Source of the DNA: Afipia sp. P52-10
Lineage (GTDB): Bacteria; Pseudomonadota; Alphaproteobacteria; Rhizobiales; Xanthobacteraceae
Direction of reading: 5' to 3'
NCBI RefSeq assembly: GCF_000516555.1
Contig: NZ_AZSJ01000003.1
Coordinates: forward strand, 1,284,747-1,348,746
Length of the DNA stretch: 64,000 bases
The notes under the pieces are model-generated. The model was not told the origin of the DNA and searched no databases. It was given only the letters and a program-made list of their open reading frames with translations. The position numbers and the translations under genes are program-made. Shown piece by piece: positions 1-6,985 of this stretch (the stretch's first letter is position 1; every line of letters begins with the position of its first letter).

Positions 1-411
1 CCCGCCGATGACGTGGGCGCGTTCACGCGGATCGGGAAACGCCTGGGTCAGGATCGACCACGCGCCCGGGATCACGAGCGCTCCCGCAACACCTTGCAGC
101 GCCGCTCCGGCGATCAGCACGCCGAGCGACGGCGCGCCCGCACACACCGCCGATCCGAGCATGAACACAGCAACGCCAATCAGCCAGGCCCGCTTCCGCC
201 CATACCGATCGCCGACCGGCCCTGCCGAAAGCATGAGGGCGGAGAGACAGAGCGGATACGTGCCGACCACCCATTGCAGGCCGGATAGATCAATGGCGAG
301 GCTCCTCTGGATCGCCGGCAGGGCCACCGAGACAATGCTGACGGCGAGCGTCGTCATGAAGGTGCCGAGATAGACGGCGACGACCGCCAAAGTCTTCCGG
401 GATTGGGGCAT
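1..411 (-). CDS. MFS transporter, DHA2-like, N-terminal part (runs off the window)
   Basis: The reading frame is open from an ATG at 411 down to the window edge (137 codons). It encodes the first four or so membrane helices of a major facilitator exporter: a hydrophobic first helix, then a loop with GDRYGRKRAW, the conserved MFS loop between helices 2 and 3, followed by two more hydrophobic stretches. The family expels drugs or other small molecules using the proton gradient. It is transcribed away from the TetR gene at 537, with a palindromic site between them, which is the usual layout of a repressor and its efflux target. The substrate cannot be told. Confidence 0.85.
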   Translation of the reverse strand, partial: MPQSRKTLAVVAVYLGTFMTTLAVSIVSVALPAIQRSLAIDLSGLQWVVGTYPLCLSALMLSAGPVGDRYGRKRAWLIGVAVFMLGSAVCAGAPSLGVLIAGAALQGVAGALVIPGAWSILTQAFPDPRERAHVIGG

Positions 412-442
412 GGGGCGCTCCTGGCGCCATTCTGCTAGCAAC

Positions 443-459
443 TGACTGACCGTCAGTCA
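443..459. promoter_or_regulatory. Palindromic operator between MFS and TetR genes
   Basis: TGACTGACCGTCAGTCA is a perfect 8-bp inverted repeat around one central base. It lies 32 bp upstream of the MFS start and 78 bp upstream of the TetR start. By position it is the likely binding site of the TetR protein, repressing one or both divergent genes; this role is inferred. Confidence 0.7.
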
Positions 460-536
460 ATAATATAAGCCTATGAGAATAATTCTAAATATGCGATAGA
501 TCGACCTTGGGTCGAACATGTGATCGGAGGGCTTGG

Positions 537-1178
537 ATGGCAGCGACAGCACGGCCGGCGTCATCAAAGCGACCGGAATCGCGGCGGCGGATTCTGCCGG
601 CTGAGGTTCGCATCGACGATCTGATGGCAGCGGCAGCAGACCTGTTCATCGCCCGCGGCGTGGAGGCGACCACCGTCGATGACATCGTCGCCAAAGCCGG
701 CGTCGCCAAGGGCACCTTCTATCACTATTTCAAGACAAAGTCGGATGTGATCGCCGCATTGCGTGAACGGTTCGCGCAAGACTTCGTCGAACGCGTCGCA
801 TCAGTGATCGAGCCCTGTGCGGCAACCGATCATCCTGCGCGCTTGACGGCCTGGATTCGCGGCGCGGTGGAGACCTATCTTCATAATTATCAGCTTCACG
901 ACGTCGTCTTCCACGACTTCACCCACAGCCAGCGCCGTTCGCGGGAGAAGAGCATCGTGATCGCTCAACTGGAAGCCCTGCTCATGGCCGGCGAGCGAGA
1001 CGGCGCATGGCGCTTTCCGCATGCACGCGCTGCCGCGACCATCATTTTCGACGGCATGCACGGGGTCGTCGACGACGCCATCGCCGCAGGCCTGCGCGAT
1101 CCTGAACCGCTTTGCGGGCCGCTGGTGGATATGTTCACGCGGATGCTGTCGCCGTCATCACAGCAGGACAGCGGGTGA
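537..1178 (+). CDS. TetR/AcrR family transcriptional regulator
   Basis: A 213-residue protein with a TetR N-terminal DNA-binding domain at about residues 25-75; the recognition helix region reads TTVDDIVAKAGVAKGTFYHY, a textbook TetR signature. The C-terminal part is a ligand-binding and dimerisation domain of unknown specificity. An upstream TTG at 507 is in frame, but the ATG at 537 has a GGAGG six bases before it and is preferred. The gene is divergent from an MFS exporter across a palindrome, so it probably represses that exporter until an inducer binds. Confidence 0.9.
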   Translation: MAATARPASSKRPESRRRILPAEVRIDDLMAAAADLFIARGVEATTVDDIVAKAGVAKGTFYHYFKTKSDVIAALRERFAQDFVERVASVIEPCAATDHPARLTAWIRGAVETYLHNYQLHDVVFHDFTHSQRRSREKSIVIAQLEALLMAGERDGAWRFPHARAAATIIFDGMHGVVDDAIAAGLRDPEPLCGPLVDMFTRMLSPSSQQDSG

Positions 1179-1250
1179 CGCCAGAGAACGCGGGGGCTAA
1201 TGAGCCAACCTCGTCGCGCCGGTGATAGCTTCGTTCAAATGGCGCCGATA

Positions 1251-1297
1251 TGGCGCACCCGACACGATTCGAACGTGTGACCTTTGCCTTCGGAGGG
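1251..1297 (-). pseudogene. 3' half of disrupted host tRNA-Arg(CCG), attL side
   Basis: Read on the minus strand this is the 3' part of a tRNA: anticodon loop CTCCGAA, stem GGCAA, variable region, T-arm with GTTCGAATC, acceptor CGGGTGC, discriminator and encoded CCA. There is no 5' half next to it. The missing half lies at 17334-17375, and joining the two through the shared core gives a 77-nt tRNA with perfect acceptor (GCACCCG/CGGGTGC) and anticodon (TTGCC/GGCAA) stems. The host gene was therefore split by the island. Confidence 0.9.
1286..1297. repeat. attL core repeat of the island
   Basis: GCCTTCGGAGGG, identical to 17334-17345 and matching 11 of 12 bases in the island's own tRNA-Arg at 17030-17041. 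It covers the anticodon loop and the inner part of its stem, a known crossover site for tyrosine integrases. Confidence 0.85.
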
Positions 1298-1463
1298 ATA
1301 TGGTCAGCGACACGGGGGCAGCACAATCGCGCTGTCCGGTGTAAAACGCTGAAATTAAAAACGAATCCCGCCAGATAGGCCAGACCAGCGAGTTGCTCTT
1401 TGTCGTTCCTCGTTCCCGGCGCTTCCTTGGCGCGTTCGCCAAGGAAAAAGCCGATCACAACAC

Positions 1464-2822
1464 ATGCCAAAACTCACGAAACGTACCGCGGATTCCGCCA
1501 AGGCGCGGGAGAAGGACTACTTCATTTGGGACAATGAACAGCCTGGCCTGGGGCTTCGGGTGTATACCTCAGGCAAGCGTAGTTATGTCATTCACTACAG
1601 GTTCGCCGGCCGCTCTCGCCGATTCACGATTGGACTACACGGATTCTGGACGCCCGAGCTTGCGCGACAGGAGGCGAGGGTCCTCTTCGGCAAGATTGCA
1701 AGTGGTGAAGATCCGTCGGAACAGAGGCAGCTCAATCACAAGGCCATCACGGTCAAGGAGCTGTGCGAACTCTATCTTGAAGATCTGCACGCCGGCTTGA
1801 TCATGGGCAAAAGCGGACGGCCAAAGAAGCCGACAACCATTGTCAGTGATGTCGGCCGAATCCGCCGGCATATCATCCCACTGGTCGGGTCGCGGCGGGT
1901 GAAGGACGTCACCAAGGCGGATGTCAATAAGGTCTTGAAAGATGTGATAGCCGGTAAAACCAATTGCAGCTTCAAGACGGGAAAATTGCGCGGCAAATCC
2001 ATCGTGCGAGGCGGCGCGGGGGCAGCCTCGCGTACTGTTGGACTTCTCAGCGGTATACTGACTTACGCCATCGAGGCGGGAATAATAGAAGCCAATCCCG
2101 CGCACGGGGTTCGACGGCCAAAAGATAACGTCCGAATCCGACGCCTCGATGACGCCGAGTATCGAGAGCTCGGCTCTATCCTCCAAGCTGCAAGCAAGAA
2201 CGACAAGTACCGGATGACCGTAGATATCATTCGGCAACTCGCGCTCACTGGATGCCGTCGATCTGAGATGGTGGCGCTTCGCTGGGAAGACGTCGACATT
2301 GAAGCAAGCTGTTTGCGCTTGGCCGACAGCAAGGAAGGAGCATCGGTCCGACCGATTGGTTTGTCCGTGATGGAATACCTTGAAGAGCGTAGATCGAAGT
2401 CCTCAAAGACGTACGTTTTTCCCGGCGGCGTGGAGGACAACCCTTTCGGCAGCTTTCCCAATCATTGGGAGAAGATTTTCCGAAATACGACCCTGGCGGA
2501 CGTCACGCCGCATGTCCTTCGTCATAGTTTTGCGAGCGTGGCTAATGACCTGGGCTTTACGGAGACAACGATCGCAGCGTTGATCGGGCACTCTCGGGGC
2601 ACCGTCACGAGCAAATATATCCATACGCTGGACGCGGCATTGATCATGGCGGCTGATACGATCTCTGGCTATATCGAAGGACTTCTTGACGGCGTGGAAT
2701 TTAAGCAGACGTCCTATGCGCTCGACCGTGGTGCGAGGAAGGCCACTTTGGCTCGTTTCCTAGAGAAGATGAGCGGCGCACCAAGCGATGGTCTGGTCCC
2801 CGAGGAGGATTTGGCGGCATGA
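1464..2822 (+). CDS. Tyrosine-type site-specific integrase of the island
   Basis: A 452-residue integrase of the P4-like class with an N-terminal arm-binding domain (DUF4102 type, residues 1-90, with DNEQPGLGLRVY), a SAM-like core-binding domain (about 95-215) and a C-terminal catalytic domain. The catalytic set is visible: Arg265 in TGCRRSE, His350 and Arg353 in HVLRH, His376 in IGHSRG, and nucleophile Tyr385 in SKYIH. Length is usual for the family and the frame is intact. It sits about 170 bp inside the attL core, as expected for the enzyme that inserted the element into the tRNA-Arg anticodon arm. Its stop overlaps the start of the next small ORF (ATGA). Confidence 0.95.
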   Translation: MPKLTKRTADSAKAREKDYFIWDNEQPGLGLRVYTSGKRSYVIHYRFAGRSRRFTIGLHGFWTPELARQEARVLFGKIASGEDPSEQRQLNHKAITVKELCELYLEDLHAGLIMGKSGRPKKPTTIVSDVGRIRRHIIPLVGSRRVKDVTKADVNKVLKDVIAGKTNCSFKTGKLRGKSIVRGGAGAASRTVGLLSGILTYAIEAGIIEANPAHGVRRPKDNVRIRRLDDAEYRELGSILQAASKNDKYRMTVDIIRQLALTGCRRSEMVALRWEDVDIEASCLRLADSKEGASVRPIGLSVMEYLEERRSKSSKTYVFPGGVEDNPFGSFPNHWEKIFRNTTLADVTPHVLRHSFASVANDLGFTETTIAALIGHSRGTVTSKYIHTLDAALIMAADTISGYIEGLLDGVEFKQTSYALDRGARKATLARFLEKMSGAPSDGLVPEEDLAA

Positions 2823-2995
2823 CTCAGAATCGACACTCTCGCTCCGAAACAAGCCTGCGCCTTGGCAGCATACTGGCCGAACAGGGCCGCCGCATCGGCC
2901 TGACCAACGAGGACGTCGAGGCGCTTGAGCAGACCCGAGATAGGACGCCTGCCGGACCCTTTTCGTTCGAGGATCGGGGTTCGCGCACGCCTTGA
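2819..2995 (+). CDS. Small ORF coupled to the integrase, antitoxin-tail-like
   Basis: This 58-residue ORF starts at an ATG overlapping the integrase stop (ATGA), so it is probably translationally coupled. The segment GRRIGLTNEDVEALEQTRDR followed by TPAGPFSFE resembles the C-terminal tails of VapB-type antitoxins, but no DNA-binding N-terminus is present. It may be a true small protein or the remnant of an antitoxin gene. The similarity is from memory of the family and is weak. Confidence 0.4.
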   Translation: MTQNRHSRSETSLRLGSILAEQGRRIGLTNEDVEALEQTRDRTPAGPFSFEDRGSRTP

Positions 2996-3128
2996 TGAGG
3001 ACTTTGCCCAACGCCCCGAGCGGTCCATCGTCACCGTGCCCGCTGCCTTATTGGATCGGGCGGCGATGCTGACGCAAGGCATGGAGGTCGAACTCGACGC
3101 CGAGATCGAAGGGGACGTCAAGCTTTAG
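2925..3128 (+). CDS. Small ORF with AbrB/MazE-like C-terminus
   Basis: A 67-residue frame overlapping the previous ORF in another phase. Residues 34-67 (SIVTVPAALLDRAA, then a short acidic strand ending GDVKL) look like a swapped-hairpin AbrB/MazE antitoxin unit. The first 30 residues are Arg-rich and may be out-of-frame read-through, so the true start is uncertain. No partner toxin gene is seen beside it. It could be a leftover of a toxin-antitoxin locus next to the integrase. Confidence 0.35.
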   Translation: MSRPEIGRLPDPFRSRIGVRARLDEDFAQRPERSIVTVPAALLDRAAMLTQGMEVELDAEIEGDVKL

Positions 3129-3288
3129 CCAACGCAAGAAATCATACCGCGTGATGGTGGGAAGCTTATAGCAGAAGACGCATTGGGATATTTACGAATG
3201 GCAGCCAAGCTCTAGACTCGGTCCGAGCCCATGCCTCGTTCCCAACGGGAATGGCGATCCTTTACTTTCTCACCGTATGGGAGACAAA

Positions 3289-4548
3289 ATGAGAAACCTA
3301 GTCGTCTGTTGCGACGGCACGGGAAATGAGATCGGTGAGAACATTTCGAATGTCCTCAAGCTCTATCGCGTACTCCGGAAAACCGAGAAGACCGTCCCGC
3401 GACAGATCGTGTTTTACGACCCCGGCGTGGGGACTCTGGCACGGCCAAACCCTTGGACGCGCTTCAAGCAGAACACCGTCACGGTACTGGGTCTCGCCAC
3501 AGGCTATGGCCTCGATGATAATGTGCTCAGGGCCTATCATTTCCTGATCGACAATTACGAAGAAGGCGACGATATTTTCCTGTTCGGCTTCAGCCGTGGT
3601 GCATATACCGCCCGTGTCTTGGCAGGTTTGATTCACAAGGTCGGTTTGCTCTCTCCTCAGCAACGCAACTTGGCCGGTGCTGCGCTCACGGCCTACAAGC
3701 AGGCGAGCTCGGCGATGGTCGAGCAAGAGCCGGGAGATGCGCTCGACGCTGCGCCGATCGATGAAGACGGCGAGTGCGAAGCGCCACCTGCCTCTCGGGA
3801 CGACTCCGCATCACAATTCGCGCGCATTGTTTCGAGCCGATGGCCTACCATCAAGTTTCTCGGCGTGTGGGACACCGTGGCGAGCATCATCGTGCCGCGT
3901 GCGGATCGCTTTTATGCCTTCAGCCTCCAAAAGCTGGCTTTCACGCAGAGCAATCCGAGTGTGAAGGTATTTCGCCAAGCCATCGCGATCGATGAGAGAC
4001 GTCGGATGTTTCGTCTCGAGCCCTGGAAGGAACCGCAAACCTTCATGCGCAACCGTTTCAGCTCGACCAATAACGCTGAACCGCAGGACGCGCTACAGGT
4101 CTGGTTCGCTGGCGTTCATGCCGATATCGGCGGAGGCTACCCTGAAAGCGAAAGCGGTCTGTCCAAGTTTCCGCTGCTGTGGATGATCCACGAAGCGACC
4201 AAATGTGGCCTGACCGTCAGCACGCAGACCGTCAACCAACTCGCCTGGGGCATCCAACGGCAGGGCAGCCCGTTCAGTTACGTCGCCCCCGACATCATGC
4301 GTGACCCGCATGACTCGATGACGTTGGCCTGGTGGGCCCTGGAGTGGATCCCCAAGGCAGATGATTACAAAGAGTGGAAGGATCGCACTTCACGGTTCGG
4401 CCGGTATATGCCGGCTGCAGAGCCGCGTGCGATTCCCGAGGGCGCTTATATTCACGAGTCTGTCTTCGCGCGCATGAAGGCTGTCCCGGCGTATACGCCA
4501 ATCAATCTTCCGTCTCGTCACCAGGTTGTTTCTTCGGCTCAGCGATAA
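3289..4548 (+). CDS. DUF2235 domain alpha/beta hydrolase
   Basis: A 419-residue DUF2235 protein. The N-terminus LVVCCDGTGNE and the nucleophile elbow GFSRGAYTAR (Ser102) are the family hallmarks; GVWDTV and a C-terminal HADIGGGYPE segment carrying the probable catalytic Asp and His region follow. Relatives include type VI secretion phospholipases (Tle1 type) and uncharacterised stand-alone proteins. No secretion genes or signal peptide are present here, so it more likely acts inside the cell. The start at 3289 is preferred over 3277 because GGGAG lies five bases before it. It faces the ImmA gene tail to tail. As island cargo it could be a defence effector, but that is inference. Confidence 0.85.
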   Translation: MRNLVVCCDGTGNEIGENISNVLKLYRVLRKTEKTVPRQIVFYDPGVGTLARPNPWTRFKQNTVTVLGLATGYGLDDNVLRAYHFLIDNYEEGDDIFLFGFSRGAYTARVLAGLIHKVGLLSPQQRNLAGAALTAYKQASSAMVEQEPGDALDAAPIDEDGECEAPPASRDDSASQFARIVSSRWPTIKFLGVWDTVASIIVPRADRFYAFSLQKLAFTQSNPSVKVFRQAIAIDERRRMFRLEPWKEPQTFMRNRFSSTNNAEPQDALQVWFAGVHADIGGGYPESESGLSKFPLLWMIHEATKCGLTVSTQTVNQLAWGIQRQGSPFSYVAPDIMRDPHDSMTLAWWALEWIPKADDYKEWKDRTSRFGRYMPAAEPRAIPEGAYIHESVFARMKAVPAYTPINLPSRHQVVSSAQR

Positions 4549-4579
4549 CCGCAGCAGCGTCAGAGAATGGATGCTCGCC

Positions 4580-5500
4580 TCACACTGACTTCGGAGTGCT
4601 TCGAAGCCAGTGGCCAAGCGTCAGAGCCTCGTGTCCATTAAAGAACGTTTCAAACCTGAACAGGTGCCGCTCGCTGGCAGCGTCGGATAGAATGACGTCC
4701 CTCGCGCCGAGGCTTCCGCCGCGTTGCGCGCCGGCATAGCCGGTTACGACCCGGAACAAGTCGACCTCGCCGAGCCCGCCGAAGCGGAGTGCGAAGGCCG
4801 GAGACTGCACACAGTAACGACAGGGATTGCTTGGATCGAAGTCCGGTTTCCGCTTGGCCGGGTGCGGATGCCCTGTCACGAGCGCTACCATCGGCCGACC
4901 GCTGTGTCCCTGCTCGATGAAGCGCCACAGGGTCGACGTCATGGTGTTGCCGAAGCGCTCACTGAGCTGGCGGACATGTTGCAGGGACGGTTCAGAATCA
5001 CAGGCGTCGGTGCGAAATCGTTCCGCCAGAAAGAGCAGCTGACCGGCAGCGTAATTTGCCTCGGCCTCCATGATCGCGTGGCACGTCGGCGTGAGCGTCT
5101 GCTCCGTGTCACCAAGCATCATGCCTTCGTGCCAAGGGATGATGTCGTGTCCGACCTCATGCGCCTCGTTCCACCGGTGCTTCAGCTTCGGCAGATCCTT
5201 GTCGATGAGGATCCGCTTCTGGTCAGGCAGATAAAGGGCCTTCAGGCTCAGGTTTTGGACGGCTTCCTTGAGCAGGGTCGGCCGCAGCAGGATTTGCGAT
5301 CCCGCCACCTTCAGCCGACTGACGGTCTCACGCAGGAGGCCGTCGTCGGTCGTGCTGTAATACTGGCGATCGAGCCGAAGCAGGTCGCGCACCATGGCGA
5401 GATCGATCGGCGGCTCAGGATTGCCAAGGCCTCGGAGAACCTTGACGACCTGTGCGTCGATGTCGGCGATCGTGCGCGTGCCAAGTTGAATATTCTTCAC
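4580..5500 (-). CDS. ImmA/IrrE family metallopeptidase, CapP-like
   Basis: A 306-residue protein with a zincin site HEVGH at residues 114-118 and a downstream EAEANYAAG (about 145-153) giving the third zinc ligand, the ImmA/IrrE pattern. Members cleave a partner XRE-type repressor in response to DNA damage or phage infection. A C-terminal region after about residue 190 includes a CRYC motif that may bind another metal. The start is a GTG that overlaps the stop of the XRE gene (GTGA), so the pair is co-translated. Beside a CBASS operon such pairs are called CapP (protease) and CapH (repressor); assigning that role here rests on neighbourhood and fold only. Confidence 0.85.
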   Translation of the reverse strand: MKNIQLGTRTIADIDAQVVKVLRGLGNPEPPIDLAMVRDLLRLDRQYYSTTDDGLLRETVSRLKVAGSQILLRPTLLKEAVQNLSLKALYLPDQKRILIDKDLPKLKHRWNEAHEVGHDIIPWHEGMMLGDTEQTLTPTCHAIMEAEANYAAGQLLFLAERFRTDACDSEPSLQHVRQLSERFGNTMTSTLWRFIEQGHSGRPMVALVTGHPHPAKRKPDFDPSNPCRYCVQSPAFALRFGGLGEVDLFRVVTGYAGAQRGGSLGARDVILSDAASERHLFRFETFFNGHEALTLGHWLRSTPKSV

Positions 5501-5997
5501 TTGCCCTGCTTTGGATCCTGTCGACTCAGCACAGCAACAAATGCATCGAGTGCGGCATTCTCTTCCCGGCTAAGTTTTTGCATCGACTCGGATCGAGCCG
5601 CAAACTTGACCGCTTCTTGGCTTAGGCCGCTGTCATTCGCCGCCGACAGGCCAGCAAGCTGCATCAAGCGCTGCTGCGAAACGCTGAACGTCCGCGCCAA
5701 GCGATAGACCGTGCGCGGCTCCGGAATATAATGGACGTCACTTTCGATCACCAGCAGCTCACTGGCGTCGAGTTCGGCCTCCTCGGCCAGCCGCTCCATC
5801 GAAAACCCACGTTGGCGGCGCATCAAATTGATAAACCGGCCGAACGCAATGCGGGCTTCCTCACGCGGAGCCGGCGCGCCGGCGACAGAACGGCTGTCCG
5901 AGACAGGATCACGCGCGACGACGCCCGCGCCGATCACATCGGCGCCCTCGCGCGCGGCGCGATCAAGCCACCACTGCTTGCTTCGCTCTATTCTCAT
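5497..5997 (-). CDS. XRE-family regulator, CapH-like partner of the ImmA peptidase
   Basis: A 166-residue protein with a helix-turn-helix at about 52-110, including GFSMERLAEEAELDASELL. The N-terminal 45 residues are likely flexible and the C-terminus is Ala-rich. The ATG at 5997 is chosen because AGGAG lies eight bases upstream; a longer in-frame start at 6030 would overlap the GNAT gene. It sits between the GNAT gene (4-base gap) and the ImmA peptidase (overlap), all leftward. XRE plus ImmA is a repressor and its protease. The divergent CBASS operon and the palindrome at 6911-6931 are plausible targets. Confidence 0.85.
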   Translation of the reverse strand: MRIERSKQWWLDRAAREGADVIGAGVVARDPVSDSRSVAGAPAPREEARIAFGRFINLMRRQRGFSMERLAEEAELDASELLVIESDVHYIPEPRTVYRLARTFSVSQQRLMQLAGLSAANDSGLSQEAVKFAARSESMQKLSREENAALDAFVAVLSRQDPKQGK

Positions 5998-6001
5998 GGC
6001 G

Positions 6002-6622
6002 TCACTCCTCATCGAGAAAAGACCGGGCATTCTCCACAGTCATCTCGAAATATCTGAGATTTTGATAGGCGTCGTCGAGACCAAGGTCCGACATACGACA
6101 CCGTTCACGATAAAAGACCTCGGACTGCGGCAGGGAATGAAGGCCGATCCGGCCGCGATATCCTTCCTGCTCACTAAGCGCGACGGCAGCCGTCAAGAGA
6201 GCGGTGCCGACGCCTTTCAGTCGCGGGCGTTGACCAAGGTCGGGCCGATTCCACGGCGCGACCTCGAGATAATCCACGTAGACCAACGGCTTGCCTGCTT
6301 GCGACGCCTCTCGCGCAACCCGTCGCAAATCAAGCAACATCAGACCCTGGGTCACTCCATTGCAAACCACGCTGAAGCCGGGAAACGCCAGAAACCCTTG
6401 GACCCTTGTCGTCTTTTCTCGCCAATCCCAATGCCAGCTTTGCGGCCATTGCGCGATCGGCACACCTTGACGACGCAGTTCCTGAAGTACCTTGATGAGC
6501 GCCGGTTGCCACTGTGTTTGCCAGTCAGCGAGCTGCGCTTCCTCGATGGCATCGCGCAACTCTGCCTCGACGTCATCCCCGCTCGCTGCGTCCAGCAGGT
6601 AGATGGTCGAGACGTCCGTCAT
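6002..6622 (-). CDS. GNAT-family N-acetyltransferase, possible toxin
   Basis: A 206-residue acetyltransferase. The acetyl-CoA binding motif A is RLKGVG at 134-139 followed by an Ala/Leu helix, and the C-terminal segment SEVFYRERCRM fits GNAT strand and helix 4-5. The ATG at 6622 overlaps the stop of the ribbon-helix-helix gene (ATGA). RHH antitoxin plus GNAT toxin is the TacA-TacT arrangement, in which the toxin acetylates charged tRNA; however this protein is longer than TacT (about 160-175 residues) and has an extra N-terminal region of about 70 residues. It could instead be a metabolic or peptide acetyltransferase. Confidence 0.75.
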   Translation of the reverse strand: MTDVSTIYLLDAASGDDVEAELRDAIEEAQLADWQTQWQPALIKVLQELRRQGVPIAQWPQSWHWDWREKTTRVQGFLAFPGFSVVCNGVTQGLMLLDLRRVAREASQAGKPLVYVDYLEVAPWNRPDLGQRPRLKGVGTALLTAAVALSEQEGYRGRIGLHSLPQSEVFYRERCRMSDLGLDDAYQNLRYFEMTVENARSFLDEE

Positions 6623-6831
6623 AGGAGCATTAGCTCCGCCTTTTCTTTCGTCGCATCGTTCTCGAACAGGAGCTTCTCTCCTTTTTCGAGCCTCGCCTCG
6701 ACGGTTTGATAAAGGCGCAAAGCCTGCCGAATCACCGCGGTTTTTGTCAGGTCCTTGCGTGCCGACAGATCGTCCAGCACGCGCATCTCGGCGTCGGTGA
6801 GGTTCAGCGTCATCGTCTTTTTCGCTGTCAT
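6619..6831 (-). CDS. Ribbon-helix-helix (CopG-like) protein, probable antitoxin
   Basis: A 70-residue protein with a classic RHH: strand KTMTLNLTDAE at residues 5-15, then two helices ending in TAVIRQALRLYQ, and a charged C-terminal tail that could bind a toxin. It is the first gene of the leftward operon RHH, GNAT, XRE, ImmA and starts about 155 bp from the CBASS CD-NTase gene that runs the other way. Such proteins usually repress their own promoter. Pairing with a GNAT protein suggests a toxin-antitoxin unit; this is not proven by sequence. Confidence 0.8.
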   Translation of the reverse strand: MTAKKTMTLNLTDAEMRVLDDLSARKDLTKTAVIRQALRLYQTVEARLEKGEKLLFENDATKEKAELMLL

Positions 6832-6907
6832 CTCGTCCTCCGTCGTTGGTCAGCATATAGAGAATCAGGGGTATTTTGTCAATATGAAATAGCTACCGTA
6901 CATGCCC

Positions 6908-6936
6908 TTGAATAGCCAAAAAATGGCTATTATATC
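6908..6936 (+). promoter_or_regulatory. Probable CBASS promoter with embedded palindromic operator
   Basis: TTGAAT (6908-6913) and TATATC (6931-6936) are separated by 17 bp and point at the CD-NTase gene at 6986. The spacer holds an inverted repeat, AATAGCCA (6911-6918) and TGGCTATT (6924-6931), with a five-A centre. A repressor bound here would block RNA polymerase. A second possible promoter, TTGTCA then TACATG 17 bp on, lies just upstream. Candidate binders are the RHH or XRE proteins encoded divergently. Confidence 0.55.
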
Positions 6937-6985
6937 CTGATCTTCAACGCCGCAGCCTCGGGGCCGCCGGCCACAGAGGAGCGGG

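Noticed and set aside
6002-6856. A longer N-terminus for the GNAT protein
   Set aside because: The upstream part overlaps the RHH gene in another frame; the ATG at 6622 overlapping the RHH stop is the natural start.
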